A stretch of DNA of 64,000 nt, taken from the NCBI GenBank assembly GCA_015832175.1, contig WJXW01000011.1:1116001-1180000 (forward strand), written 5' to 3'. Within the stretch, counting starts at the first letter, position 1; each line of letters starts with the position of its first letter. The position numbers and the translations under genes are program-made. The notes beneath the pieces are model-generated. The model saw only the letters and a list, made by a program, of their open reading frames with translations. It was not told the DNA's origin and searched no databases. This stretch comes from Paraphaeosphaeria minitans (Eukaryota; Ascomycota; Dothideomycetes; Pleosporales; Didymosphaeriaceae). This document shows, one piece after another, positions 24,116 through 34,815 of this stretch.

Positions 24116-24622
24116 TACTAAAGAATTATCCTAGAACTTAGGAGGTAGGTTGTTCATCGCTAACTATATAGACGTACTAAGTTTAGCTAGACTAGTAGGC
24201 TAAGTAGGATAAGCTAGATCCTCCTCTAACTCTAGCTCTGCTAGAGTAGCACTCTCTACTATAATAACCTTACTAGCACGCTTCTTATTCTATACTAACT
24301 ATTTTGCTAACTAATCCTCTTTTGCACGCGCTACATATAGGGCCTTAAATACTATATCCTATTCCTTTTACGCCTTTAATATTTGCGCCTCTAACTTCTT
24401 CTTCTTAGTAATTAACTGCGAGAACTTATTCCTAGTAACAGCTATATTACACTTTAAGCCTTGTTTCTAACACTTACTACACTTCCCTAAGCTAATGTAG
24501 ACTTTGTAAACGCAAAAGTGTAACTTATAGAAAAAGTACTTTAACACTATAACTACTCTATAGTTTTTAATAGTAAAGATAAGGTTGTAATAACGCTTTG
24601 TAGAATTATAGTTAGCAGGTAT
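24104..24622 (-). pseudogene. Antisense Zn2Cys6-like ORF (element E, 172 codons)
   Basis: Read on the strand opposite to pol, from ATA (24620-24622; ATG in element D) to a stop at 24104-24106, exactly 173 codons with no frameshift. Cluster positions are codons 29, 32, 39, 48, 51 and 58: TAC, TAT, TAC, TGT, TGT, TGT. With element D this gives C-x2-C-x6-C-x8-C-x2-C-x6-C, the spacing of Gal4-type Zn(II)2Cys6 DNA-binding domains. Residues about 60-135 are Lys/Glu/Leu-rich and probably coiled coil; then an acidic LAELELEEDL. About nine in-frame TAA/TAG remain from RIP. It starts 38 bases from the 3-prime LTR, so antisense transcription from the LTR could reach it (inference). Alternative: another cysteine-pair protein, not a DNA binder. 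Confidence 0.65.
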
Positions 24623-24659
24623 AATTCTTTAGAACAAAGAATAGAAAGAGAGGGGATAA

Positions 24660-25070
24660 TATTACGTACTAGATAACAATATAGAACTTAGGCGCTTATA
24701 AAGGTGTGATAGAACAGCGACAGGGTTATAAATGTAATAAAGAGACGCTAAGCAACTTAGATTAGGTTACGTAATGTGCTTAGTTACTTAGTAGCACTAA
24801 GTAGTAGAGTAGGTTACGTAAAGTACTCAGTTACTTAGTAGCACTAAGTAGCGGAGTAGCCTTAGTATATAGGAACGCAAGGATAGGCTCTCTATACTTG
24901 TGTTTAATCTATTTATTAATCTATTGTTTAGATTCTAGCAGACTAAATTGTTAACTTATTACACTTTGCAAGATACTATTATATTAACAAGACTTTCTAC
25001 CTTCTATAAGTACTCCTGCCTAAGAACCAACCTTAACCCTTTAGGACTAGCTACCCTCTTGGATTTAACA
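24660..25070 (+). repeat. Gypsy-1 3-prime LTR of element E
   Basis: 411-bp direct repeat of 18487-18897. The inward start is more mutated (TATTACG) and the outward end less mutated (CTTGGATTTAACA) than the partner. Preceded by a purine-rich tract at 24645-24659. Confidence 0.95.
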
Positions 25071-25087
25071 CTAGACCTTACAGTTTT

Positions 25088-28000
25088 AGTATAAAATTAA
25101 TTACTGCTAAGTTTTTTTAAGGTTCTCTTAGAGTTGTTAGTGTATTTTCTTTATATTTTCTACTATATCTATAGCTTCTTTTGCTTTAATTGTTGTAGAA
25201 AATTATTAATTAAAGAGATGTAGGTGTTTTCTATAGTTTATATAGAATAGTGTATGTCCTAATACTGCTAATACTTTGTTATTATAGGCTAACTATGCTA
25301 TAGGTAGTAATAAATTCTAGTTATTCTTTTAACTATTATAGTAGATGCGTAGGTACGTTTCTATAGTTTAGTTCGTACGTTCTATCTGTCTACCTATTTA
25401 TAGATAGTAAGCTATTAATAGCTTTTATTTTATTCTAAGTAGGGCTATAAGTATTGTCTAGTAATTTAACGTAAAGAGCTTGTCTCTGTTACTAATAATT
25501 ATTTTTAGAATTTTATAATATCTAATTAGTTAGTCTAAAATAAAAAAAGCGAGGTCTTTTACTTTTATTCTTTAAAGGTATAGAATAAGCTTAATATACT
25601 TAGTTAGTTAGTAGACTATTACTAGTATACTATTATATTTAATTCCTGTTATTAGATGCTTAGAGTTTAGAATTCCTATAATAAAATCTTTAGTAATGTC
25701 TTTTTATAGTGCTGTTAGTATTCTAATTGCTTATATCTCTCTATATCTAAAATATGTACTGTGTTTATTTCTCTAGCATTCTACACATTTATAGATATAA
25801 GTTGTTACAGCTTCTTTAATTCCTTTAAAGATGTAATGTCTTTAAATAAGTTCTATTGTCTTTGTAATACCTAGGTGTTTATATATAGGGTTATTATAGT
25901 ATTATTGCATAATCTTAGTCTGTAGGTGTTCTAGAACTTCTTAATTAATTACTAAAAGTTAATTTAGTTCTACTATTAGTTCTAGAGATCTATCTTTAGC
26001 TTTGCAAAGGATTATAAAGAAGGTTTTTACTTTTTCTTCTACTAGATTACTTTATTAGCTAAGAGCATTTGCTCTACTATTTTCTTTTCTAGCTATATAG
26101 ATAATTTTAAACTTATACTACCTAGTAGTCTACAACTATCTTTATTGTTATAGGGTAAGTTCTTTTGTTATTGTGAACCTTAGAAGGCTTTTATAATCTA
26201 TATAGATTTCTAGCGTTAAGTAACTAAGTGTATAAATCCTCTAGTGCTTTAAGGCTTTAATAATAGCGTAGAGTTCTTTTTTATATATATTATATTGTGT
26301 TTTAGCGTTATTAAACTTATATAAGTAGTAGGTAATTAAGTGCTATTTACTATTACGTTCTTATTTAGCGTAGGCGCCTAGCGTAAGATCACTAGCGTCT
26401 GTTTTAAAGCGTAGTAGTTTATTATTTCTAAAATAAACAAAGATAGGTTTTATAATATAGGCTATCTTAAGGAGTTGGAATAACATTCTACACTTATTTG
26501 TCTATTTAAAAGGTACGTTCTTCTTTATAAGATTTATTAAAGGTATTATAACCTTTATGTAATTTTAGATAAACTATTAGTTAAATCTATAGAATTCTAA
26601 GAATTCTTAGATATTCTTAGCTGTCTTTAGTATTGGCTAGTTCTTAATATATTTAACTTTACTTAGTGCTATTTTAATTCCTTCTATAGTAATAATGTGT
26701 CCTAGGAATTTAAGTTATTTAACGTTAAAATTACATTTCTTAAGTTTAATATAAAGGCATACTTTATCTAGTGCTTCTAATACTATCTGTACGTGTTTAG
26801 TGTAGTTAGATTTGTTTTTAGAAAAGATAAGGATATTATTTATATATATAATAATAAATATGTCTAGATGTTTGCAGAGTATATTATTAATAAGTGCTAT
26901 AAAAGCTGCTAGTGCATTTGTGAGTCTGAATAGCATAACCTTATATTTAAATAGTCTATAGTGTAATTAAAACGCTATTTTCTATTCTTTACCTTTCTTA
27001 ATTTGTATAAGGTAATAACCGTCCCTTAGATCTATTATTATAAATATCTTAGCTTAAGATAGTTAGTCTTGTAACTTTATAATATTTAGTAGTAGATATT
27101 AGTGCTTTATTATTATATTATTAAGTTGTTAGTAGTTAACGTATAGTCTATCTAATCTATCCTTTTTCTTAATAAACATAAAAGGGCTTACTACTAGTAA
27201 CTTTAATAGTTATATATATTCTTTCTTAAGGTTTATCTTAATAAAATTACGTTCTTTAAGGAGTTCTTCTCTTATTTTACTATATAGTAGTCTAAAGGGT
27301 AGCGTCTTCCCTTCTTCTAGGTCTATCGTAAGATCCTAGGGGCAATATTCTAGTAGGTTTACTTTTCCTTCCTTCTCTATAAATATATATATCTATTTCC
27401 TATACTTTCTTAGTAAGGTAAGGAGTATACTATTATCCTCTTTTTTACGCTTCTTAACCTAGTAGTTTCTACTAGCGTCTACTAAGGTGTACTTCTATTT
27501 TTTAATTATCTATTGTAGTATTCTATTATTAATAACTCCCTTATCTACTATTATTTTTAGTTAATACGTAGGCTTTACTTATAATATATAATTATAGTGT
27601 TTAAATAATATTTTCTTTGTACCCTAGTTAATTTGCGGGTTATATATTATTAACTAAAGTAATTCTAAGACTAACTTATACTTAGATTCTAGTAAGATAT
27701 CTAAGGTAAGTTCCTCTCTATATTCTTAAATTATTATTGTAGTAGTAACCTCTTAGTATATCTAAGGTCTCTTAGGCATTAGGGATCTATTCGCAATATA
27801 GATAATATAGAGTACTTTTTTCTCTAGTATTATAAGTCTTACTTGTCTTACTATCTAATAAGATATAAAGTTCTTTCCTACTTTTAAGTCTATAAGAGTT
27901 TAAGCCTATATTCCTTTAAGCTGTACTAGTAGCTTAACTAATACTATACTTACTATAGTATTTAATTTAATAAAGGCGTTTTCTTATCTAAGTTTAGGCC

Positions 28001-28100
28001 TAGAAAAGACTTCTATTTATATAAGTTATAATTAAGTTTAAGTGCCTAGTATAAGTTTCTAAGCATCTGCTTCTGTTATTATTCTTAAGTATATAGCTTA
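25088..28100 (-). pseudogene. Gypsy-1 pol (element D)
   Basis: Continues D after the split solo LTR. Integrase 25088-26000, RNase H about 26050-26450, RT about 26600-27300, protease about 27880-27910. A run of 73 codons without a stop (26936 to 26715) is the RT core, with LFRLTN and YINNILIF, the latter being YLDD converted to YINN. A 300-base sample, 25141-25440, holds 13 TG and no CA on the plus strand, so nearly all surviving target dinucleotides are CA on the element sense strand. Not functional. Confidence 0.85.
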
Positions 28101-29859
28101 TATAGATCGTCCTTTTCTTCTTCTTACGAAAATATTCTGCTATTTTTCCTCTTACAGTCTTTACTATTCCTATATACTAGTTAGATTAGTAGTTCTATTA
28201 TTACTTCTTACATAGGGCAGTTTACAAAGCTATTTAAATGTTTAGCTATATAGTAGTATTTATAGTCTTAGTTTAAACATATATACTAGTATAGTTATAT
28301 ATAGTCTCTATTAATAAGTATATTACAGTATTTATTGCCCTTTAGCGTAAGGTAAGGAAAGTCTTTTACTTATTATTTATCTTAGAGGTGTTTATTATAA
28401 GCTGCGATAGAGTAGTCTATCTATATTTATCTATAGCACAGTTTCTTTTTAGGTTATTTCTTATTCTCTTTTTTCTCTATTTTATATTATATGTATATTG
28501 GTTCTTCGCAGTGCGTTCACTTATAGAATTAGTGTATAGGATTTTAGTAGTCTAGGTAGTACTTTAGTATGTAGTCTAATTCCTTATTTTTATAGGGTCG
28601 CATTCCTTTTAGTGCCTAGTGGGGTTCTATATAGTCCTAAATATTTAGTTTATACTTAGGTAACATAGGGTTATCTTCTTCCCGCCTACTTTGTAGGTAA
28701 GAAGTAGGAGATCTTAGTATCTCTTCTATACCTTTAGCGTTATAGTATGTATTAGAGTTATCTTCTAGATCTTTGTATAATTGTAAGTTAGGTAAATCTA
28801 ATTACTTACTTTATTCTAGTATAACGCGTTAGTAACTAAATAGCGTTATAATAACTTTTTATTCCTTATTAGGTTTCTAGTCCTTAATAGTTAGTACATT
28901 TAACTTAGTTTAATAGACTTTATTCTTTAATCTATAGTTCCTAGCTATATAGCCTAGTTTGCTATATGTAAAGCATTTATAGGTCTTAGTTGTTAGTTAT
29001 TAACTTTTATTAAAAATGCGTTTATTAGACTATTTAGGGCCTATCCTTCCTCCTTTTCCTTTACTTATATAGTTAAACTAGATATCTTCTATTAGTTTAT
29101 ATCTCTAGTAGTTCCTTAGCTATTACTTTTAAATAATTCTAATAGGGTTCTTCTAAACCACTTTTGCTACTTATCTAAAGCTTATTACTTTAGGGTTTTA
29201 GTAAAGCTCTTATTACAGTAAAAACTATTCTTTATTAATCCTAATAGTTTCTTTATATAGTTCTTTAAGATTAGTAATTAGCGCACTACTATATAGGAGT
29301 TCCTTACGTAGTTTCTATTTAAGTTCTTATTTGTATATATCCTAAAGAGATTTATTGTCCTAGTTAAGTTACACAGCGTATCTATAAAACTTAACTATAT
29401 ACTTAGCTACTAATTATTTTTAAGTTATAGTCTAAATCTTTACTGTTGTAATAGAGTCCTTATTAGCAATTTAAAAGAGTTATTTAAGGCATTTCTTAAA
29501 GTTATTATAATCCTTAATAACATTAACTATATTAGCGTGCTTATTTACGTAATTATTGTTATTATTATTATAGTCTATTCCTAGATACTTTTTAAGGTAA
29601 AGATAGATCTATAATCCTACATCTCCTCATATATATATTACTACAAAGTAACCTTTTTCTTATCTTTAAGGAATTTGTCTTAAGTTAAAGAAGTAGAGGT
29701 CTAACTAGAGAATCTAGACATTAGTTTAAGATTATTCGCTAAAGTAGAGATTAGGTTTATACACTTTACTACTATCCTTTATAGGAGTAATTTTAGCGGC
29801 ACCTAAAGCTGTAGAAGAGGTAGAAGTTTATAAAGTACTTATATTAAGGGTGTTTAAGA
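28101..29859 (-). pseudogene. Gypsy-1 gag (element D)
   Basis: Matches element E 18898-20600 in reverse complement. The zinc knuckle lies at about 28945-28990, with Cys positions decayed. Heavily interrupted by RIP stops. It ends at the 5-prime LTR, next to the conserved primer-position sequence. Confidence 0.75.
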
Positions 29860-30269
29860 TATTAAATCTAAAAGGGTAGCTAGTCCTAAAGGGTTAAAGT
29901 TAGTTCTTAGGCAGGAGTACTTACAAAAGGTAGAAAGTCTTATTAATATAATAGTATCTTGCAAAGTGTAATAAGTTAATAATATAGTCTACTAGAATCT
30001 AAATAATAGATTAATAAACAGATTAAATATAAGTATAGAGGTTTATGCTCGCGTTCCTATATACTAAGGCTACTCTACTACTTAGTGCTCTTAAGTAACT
30101 AAGCGCATTACGTAACCTACTTAGCTACTTAGGGCTCCTAAGCGGCTAAGCGTATTACGTGATCTAATCTAAGCCTCTTAGCATCTCTTTGTTACGTCTA
30201 TAACCCTGTCGTCGCTTTATTATACCTTCATAAGCGCCCGACTCCTAGATTGCTATCTAGTTCGTAACA
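29860..30269 (-). repeat. Gypsy-1 5-prime LTR of element D
   Basis: 410-bp direct repeat of 9920-10329. Outer end (30185-30269) retains GTCGTCGC and GCGCCCGACTCC, which are AT-converted in the inward partner. Dyads CTTAGTGCTCTTAAG and CTTAGGGCTCCTAAG lie near 30080-30150. Confidence 0.92.
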
Positions 30270-30274
30270 TAAGT

Positions 30275-31053
30275 ATAGTAGAGTAAGTAGATCTATAAAT
30301 AAGCTAAGCTTATTAGGCGTATATAAAACGCATATTACTAATACTTATAAAGCTATAAGGGTCCCTACTACTAGTGCTATAGTATATACGCTATACGTAC
30401 TATACTTACTAGCTAAAGTATTCGTTAGTAGTAAACCTATAATAAAAGAGCCTAACCTTATTACTATAATTTAGTAGCTTTAGTAAAGGAACGCCTTTAC
30501 TATTAAGCGTATTACTAGCTAAAGACGTAAAAAAAGCACTTAAAGTAGTAGTAAAGTGTAAGTATAGCGCCTAAATAAAATAGAAGTTCTAAGGTATAAT
30601 AGTAGATTATACATCCTAGATAAACTAGTAATTAGGTAGAAGATTTTGTTCTAGCACTATAACATATATATAGTAGGCCACTTTAGTGTACGTAGAACAC
30701 TTAAGGCTATTAAAAAGACCTACTATTAGCCTCTTATAAATTAAGATATTTAGAAGTACATAAGAACTTATACTATTTACTAAAAGAGTAAAGCTCTAAA
30801 GTATAGTAAGTATAGCTAGCTATTACCTCTTCTAATACTAAAGGATATTTTTAAAGAAGTCTTACTAGACTTTATAACTAGATTCCTACTAGTAAAGGAT
30901 TAAGGCAGCTACACTTTTAATGTAATTCTTATAATTATATACTACTTCTCTAAGATAGCTATCTATATCCTTATATAGAAAATATAGGATATAAAGGAAT
31001 TTATAGAAGCCTACTTCTAAAAGGTTATCTTAAAGTTTAGTATTTAGAAAAGT
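30275..31053 (+). pseudogene. Gypsy-2 integrase, N-terminal and core part (element C)
   Basis: Resumes C after element D. It includes a zinc-binding-like segment reading GHFSVRRT after RIP correction (about 30670-30700), TYYQPLINQD, and a catalytic-core start LLDFITRFL near 30865 with the first Asp present. It is cut by F1 at AAAGT and continues at 44601. The preceding stretch corresponds to the RNase H/integrase linker. Confidence 0.78.
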
Positions 31054-31248
31054 TGTTGTGGTAAAAAGGGCTCGAACTATTACAGGATATTTAGGAGCAG
31101 AGTTGTAAAGAATACAAATAGCTAATTGTAGGAAAGGATGCCGAAAGGGTAAACTATATACAAAAGAAATAAGCCTCTTAGCAAGAATCCTGTAATATGA
31201 ATTAGTAGATCTAGAAAGAATTACAGAAGTAAGTGTTTTACTTTAATA
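31054..31248 (-). repeat. Copia-2 3-prime LTR of F1 (195 bp)
   Basis: Plus-strand TGTTGTGG to CTTTAATA. The outer end keeps GTGGTAAAAAGGGCTCG while the partner at 44401 reads ATAGTAAAAAGGGCTTA. The inner half is the reverse: here mutated, there intact. Confidence 0.93.
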
Positions 31249-31303
31249 TACCTCTTAGGTAATTACTTAAAGCAGATTACCTATTCTAAGAAGTAATCTT
31301 TAA

Positions 31304-31519
31304 TTGTCTAAATCTTTTCTAAAGATCTTTAAAAAACTATTTAAAGGCTATTTAAAGATTAAAAAACTATTAAGAATTGTTCTTCTAAATCTCTTTATCT
31401 TAAGAATAGCAATTCTATTACCTCCTATTTATTATAATAGCAAAACAATTGCTATTTATTTTTTAAGTTACAAATTCTATTGTGAATTATGTCTAGAATC
31501 TCTTCTTTTAGTAGGTTAG
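31304..31519 (+). other. 71-codon open frame antisense to Copia-2 (F1)
   Basis: TTG-initiated open frame of 71 sense codons plus stop between the 3-prime LTR and the antisense TATA-like box. The protein is Lys/Leu/Ile-rich (SFLKIFKK near the start, LESL near the end) with no recognised domain. The same 216 bases are open in F3 (46382-46597), F4 (55107-55322) and, without the TTG, F2 (minus 40796-40581). A stop codon lies immediately upstream in F1. It may be chance in a 3-prime noncoding region; persistence in four RIP-treated copies is the only reason to note it. Confidence 0.3.
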
Positions 31520-31698
31520 GAGCTTATAAGCGTGGCACAAAGGCCTAGAGTGTAAACACTTTTGTTCTACTACTCTTTTCGCTTACTTCCTATTAACTAT
31601 AAGGTAATTTCCCCGCTCTTACTAGCTAGCAAGTATAATAGGTAGGCGCGTTTTAATTAGGAAGGAGTAGTAGTAAGAAAAATAAGTAGTAAGGAAGG

Positions 31699-31744
31699 AG
31701 CGCATTTAGCGCTTAATAATTAAATAAGTAGTAGAGTATATAAG
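31699..31744 (+). promoter_or_regulatory. Candidate antisense promoter of Copia-2 (F1)
   Basis: A dyad AGCGCATTTAGCGCT (31699-31713) precedes TATATAAG (31737-31744), with a CT-rich stretch after it. The pair recurs at 46777-46822 (F3) and 55540-55547 (F4, TATA part), and in F2 (CATATAAG on minus, 40362-40355). It points into the antisense frame starting near 31910. Inference from position and sequence only. Confidence 0.45.
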
Positions 31745-31909
31745 CCTTTTACTAGCGCTTAATTTTCTTTCTTTAATCTTTTACTTTTAACGCTTTAACT
31801 TCCTATCTAATTTAAGCCTATAAATTCTACTACCTTATAGTAGGTTCTCTTTTTCTAATTATTACCTTGCGCTCTTTCTATTATTTTAGAGCTTTACTAA
31901 CTCTTTTAG

Positions 31910-32821
31910 ATATCTAATAACCTAGCTAAAGCACGTATAGGAAAGGCTGCAAAAGCTGCTAAATAAAGCTTCTAATCCTCCCGCTAAGATTCTCTTACTC
32001 CTTCTACTCTACTAGCTCCTCTTACCCTAGCTCTAGGCCCCTAGTAATCGCTTAGTGCTTTTAGATAAGTAAGCTACTTAGGCTGCTTAAATAGAGCTCT
32101 AGTAGAAAAAAGTAATAGACGCTGCTATAATAATACTTTAAGCTTAGGTAAGTGCTACTATACCTACTTTACCTACTTTTACACTATTATATATAAAATT
32201 ATTTTATTACTTTAGCTAATTTTGCTAATCGTTTTTATAGCTAGCTGTATATTTAGACTCTAGCTATAGATTTTATTTACTATTAACTATTAGAGGGTAC
32301 TAATATAAGCTTTTATTCTAAAAATTTTTCTAGATTTAGCTAATACTTTTTATAAGAGAGGCTAATTACTAAGCTACATAAAAGGGTTAAAGTAGCCTTA
32401 TAAGCTCCTTTTCTTACTAGTAGTTAGGAGGAGTAAGCTTAGTATATAGTTACTATCCTACTCTCTCTCTTATAGCTAATCTTTAGTAGAGGATAAAGTA
32501 ATTGTCCTTTTACTCTACCTATTAAGGAGTAGCGCAGTCGCAGCTAATATACTAATTAAAATAGCTAGATAAGTGGCCTATTAGCTCTAAAGTAGGATAG
32601 AGGCTAGGCAAGTGCTTTTTCTCCTACTAATTAAAAAAGGGGAGGCTAGGGTAAGAAATTACCTATTACTAATTAAAGGAGGGGAGGCTAGGGTAAGCTA
32701 TTACCTACTATAGAGAGGAGGAGAGAAAGAAGATAGAGAAAATCTCCTACTACTAATTATAAAGGAGATTCTCGCACCTCTATAATTAAGTAGAGGAGGA
32801 AGAGGGTCTATAAGCTTATAG
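31910..32821 (+). pseudogene. Antisense frame in Copia-2 long form (F1)
   Basis: Plus-strand frame of about 300 codons opposite to pol, with roughly 7 percent stops, all TAA/TAG, fewer than the neighbouring frame. It starts ISNNLAKAR; then about 65-85 codons in it reads CLNRALVEKSNRRCYNN (F3: CLGYLKGALV), giving a C-x2-C-x12-C pattern, then further CxxC-like positions decayed to Tyr. Later sections are Leu-rich with repeated GEARV. F3 carries the same frame (47001-47911), in phase over 891 bases although it has a 9-base gap near the start. F2 lacks the whole section. F4 has a net length change that breaks phase. No function recognised. Confidence 0.48.
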
Positions 32822-32829
32822 ATAAGCTT

Positions 32830-34815
32830 TTTAATTTCCTTTTTCTCTAATTCCTATTCTCCCTCTAATTTTTTCTTTCTTTTTTTTTTCTTTTCTTATT
32901 CCCTAGCTCTAAATTAATAATTCTAAGTAGTTAATAGATTAATTCTCTACTTACCTACTCTTGTTCTATAATTATTATGCTTATATTTTATAGATTTAAT
33001 AGCCTTTTAAATCTATTAAACTGCTAATAAGTAAAAGCCTTAGTAAGGCTATCTACTAGTATGTCTCTAGTTAGAAGATATTCTACTTAAAACAATCCTT
33101 TTGTATACTTTTACCACAACTATATATTCTAAATATCTACATAGCGTAGTTAAGTAGTAATTCTTTTGTTCTTTCTAATTACTAAACAAATAGTTTAAAG
33201 ATTGTTATAATAGACCTTCTATAAAGGTCCTAGATCTAGAGTAAGCTTAGTAAAGAATCTCTTAATCGCTATAGCTTCTTTACTTATATATTTAAGCGCT
33301 AGAAGCTCTACTTCTATTATTAAAGTAGTAATTATGTTCTATTAAGCTACTTTCTATAGGATAGCTCCTCTAAATAATAGGATAATATATCTATAGAAAG
33401 ATTGCTGTAATATTAAATTATTAGTAAAAGAGGCATCTCTACATATTAGAAAATTAGGTCTATTATAGCCACTAAAGACTATAGCCTGCTATCTAGTTTA
33501 ATAGAGGTAAAGGATTATATAGTTAATAGTAGTAAAGTGTTCTTTACTTAACTTTATTAGAAAGTGTGATAGCTTTAACACTATAAAGGCTATATTTAGG
33601 CGTAGTATAATTACTATGTAGAGAGCTAATTCTACCTCTTCTTAAAAGAGCTTTATTTCTTAAGAAGTAGTTTCTCCTATACTTAGAATAAAATCTTCTA
33701 CTAATAGAGGTATAGGAGAGAAGCTCCTAGAGTTTAAAAGGTTAAACTTTTTCGTAATTTTATTAATATAGGTATTATAGACTAGAGAAATTAATCTTAC
33801 TTCTCTGTCCTTAATTACTTAAACACCTAGGAACTACTCTACTAGTCTTTTTAATTTAATCTTATATTTATTTATAATCTTCTTCTAAAAGTCTAGGGCT
33901 TCTTTCTCTTTACTCTTATAATAGAGAAGAAGAATGTTGTTAATATAAAATAGAATAATAATACTTTAATTACTATTAAAGAAAAGGCATAGCTCTTTTA
34001 ATAAAGCTAAGAGTCTATAAGATTAAAGTAATCCTATAAATTCTTTATACTAAAGAAGTAGTAAATCTCTTAAGCTATATAAAGCTTAATTTAATCTTAC
34101 ACACTTTCCTAGCTTTTTAAAACTATTAAGTAATTTATAAGTTACTAGATTAGTGGCTATAATAAGAGTATTTAGAAACACTCCTACTATATTAAATTAT
34201 AAGATTTCTAGATCGAATTCTGCTACTAGAGCTATAGCTAATTAGAAAGATCTTACTACTAGGGTAGTAGTATAAGTAGAGTAGAGAGTATTTTTTTTCT
34301 AAAAATCTCCTCTTATAACAATTTAAGCTTTACACTTTTTAAAGTATTTATTTTAATTAAATTTATAAGTAAAGACCTACTTTAAAGGGAGTAGGTGCTC
34401 TAATACCTCTAATTATTTAATCTCTATCTAGGTACCTTTATTTTATAAAGTTAAGATTTCCTTGTAAGCGGTAAGGAGGAATAGCTTCCTATATAGATAA
34501 TTATAAAGGTGTTTCTATAGGGTTAGCTCTAGTATAAGCTTATCTTTATAAGTCTAAGCTGTATAAGACGCTCTAGGCGCCTTTCTAAGTTTAGAAGTAA
34601 ATACTATTATATTTAGTGTAATATATTTTTCTTACTTAGACTAGGCCTCTACTACTTCTAGTATAAACGTGTGCTCTAATATTATATTAAGATTACTTTA
34701 AAAATAATTAGTAATTAGTGTATAAGCACCTAGCTTCTACCTACCCTTTAGCTAATTGTTCTAATTATTTTGCTTCCTTAATTTTTATAATAGCAGATAG
34801 CGATTTATTAGTTAG
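32830..34815 (-). pseudogene. Copia-2 RT and RNase H (F1, 3-prime half of pol)
   Basis: Minus strand. RNase H about 33020-33620, RT about 33700-34340; F2 carries the same on plus at 38840-40190. RT catalytic YVDDIL-type box reads as YINNIL. Pol ends near 33000. Bases 32830-32950 are a pyrimidine-rich stretch, as in F2. At 34811-34815 the sequence is split by F2 and continues at 41052. Confidence 0.8.

Larger units (their letters stand above)
18487..25070 (+). mobile_element. Gypsy-1 element E, full-length chromovirus
   Basis: Plus strand, 6584 bp, LTRs 18487-18897 and 24660-25070 (411 bp each), CTAGA target duplications at 18482-18486 and 25071-25075. It is the only uninterrupted Gypsy-1 copy and retains the most CpA on its sense strand. 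Layout: LTR, gag with zinc knuckle, protease, RT, RNase H, integrase, chromodomain, antisense ORF, purine tract (24645-24659), LTR. It is among the most deeply nested, and therefore youngest, insertions here. Confidence 0.95.
18278..25082 (-). repeat. Solo Gypsy-2 LTR split by element E
   Basis: The two pieces 18278-18486 and 25076-25082 form one 216-bp Gypsy-2 LTR, the opposite way round to element B on the minus-plus axis (same direction as 54098-54312). GTTTT target duplications lie at 18273-18277 and 25083-25087. Element E landed seven bases from its end. Reduction to a solo LTR is inferred to precede E, since E is intact inside it. Confidence 0.9.
9920..30269 (-). mobile_element. Gypsy-1 element D, full length but twice interrupted
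   Basis: Minus-strand chromovirus with 410-bp LTRs at 9920-10329 (3-prime) and 29860-30269 (5-prime), and TAAGT target duplications at 9915-9919 and 30270-30274. Inside it lie element B (10470-17408) and a solo Gypsy-2 LTR that itself contains element E. D sequence proper is 9920-10469, 17414-18277 and 25088-30269, about 6.6 kb, the same length as E. D is inserted in element C just upstream of its integrase. Confidence 0.92.

Noticed and set aside
26715..26936. 73-codon minus-strand frame as an independent gene
   Set aside because: It is the RT core of element D that happens to lack RIP stops; the catalytic Asp pair is lost and both sides continue in frame as pol.
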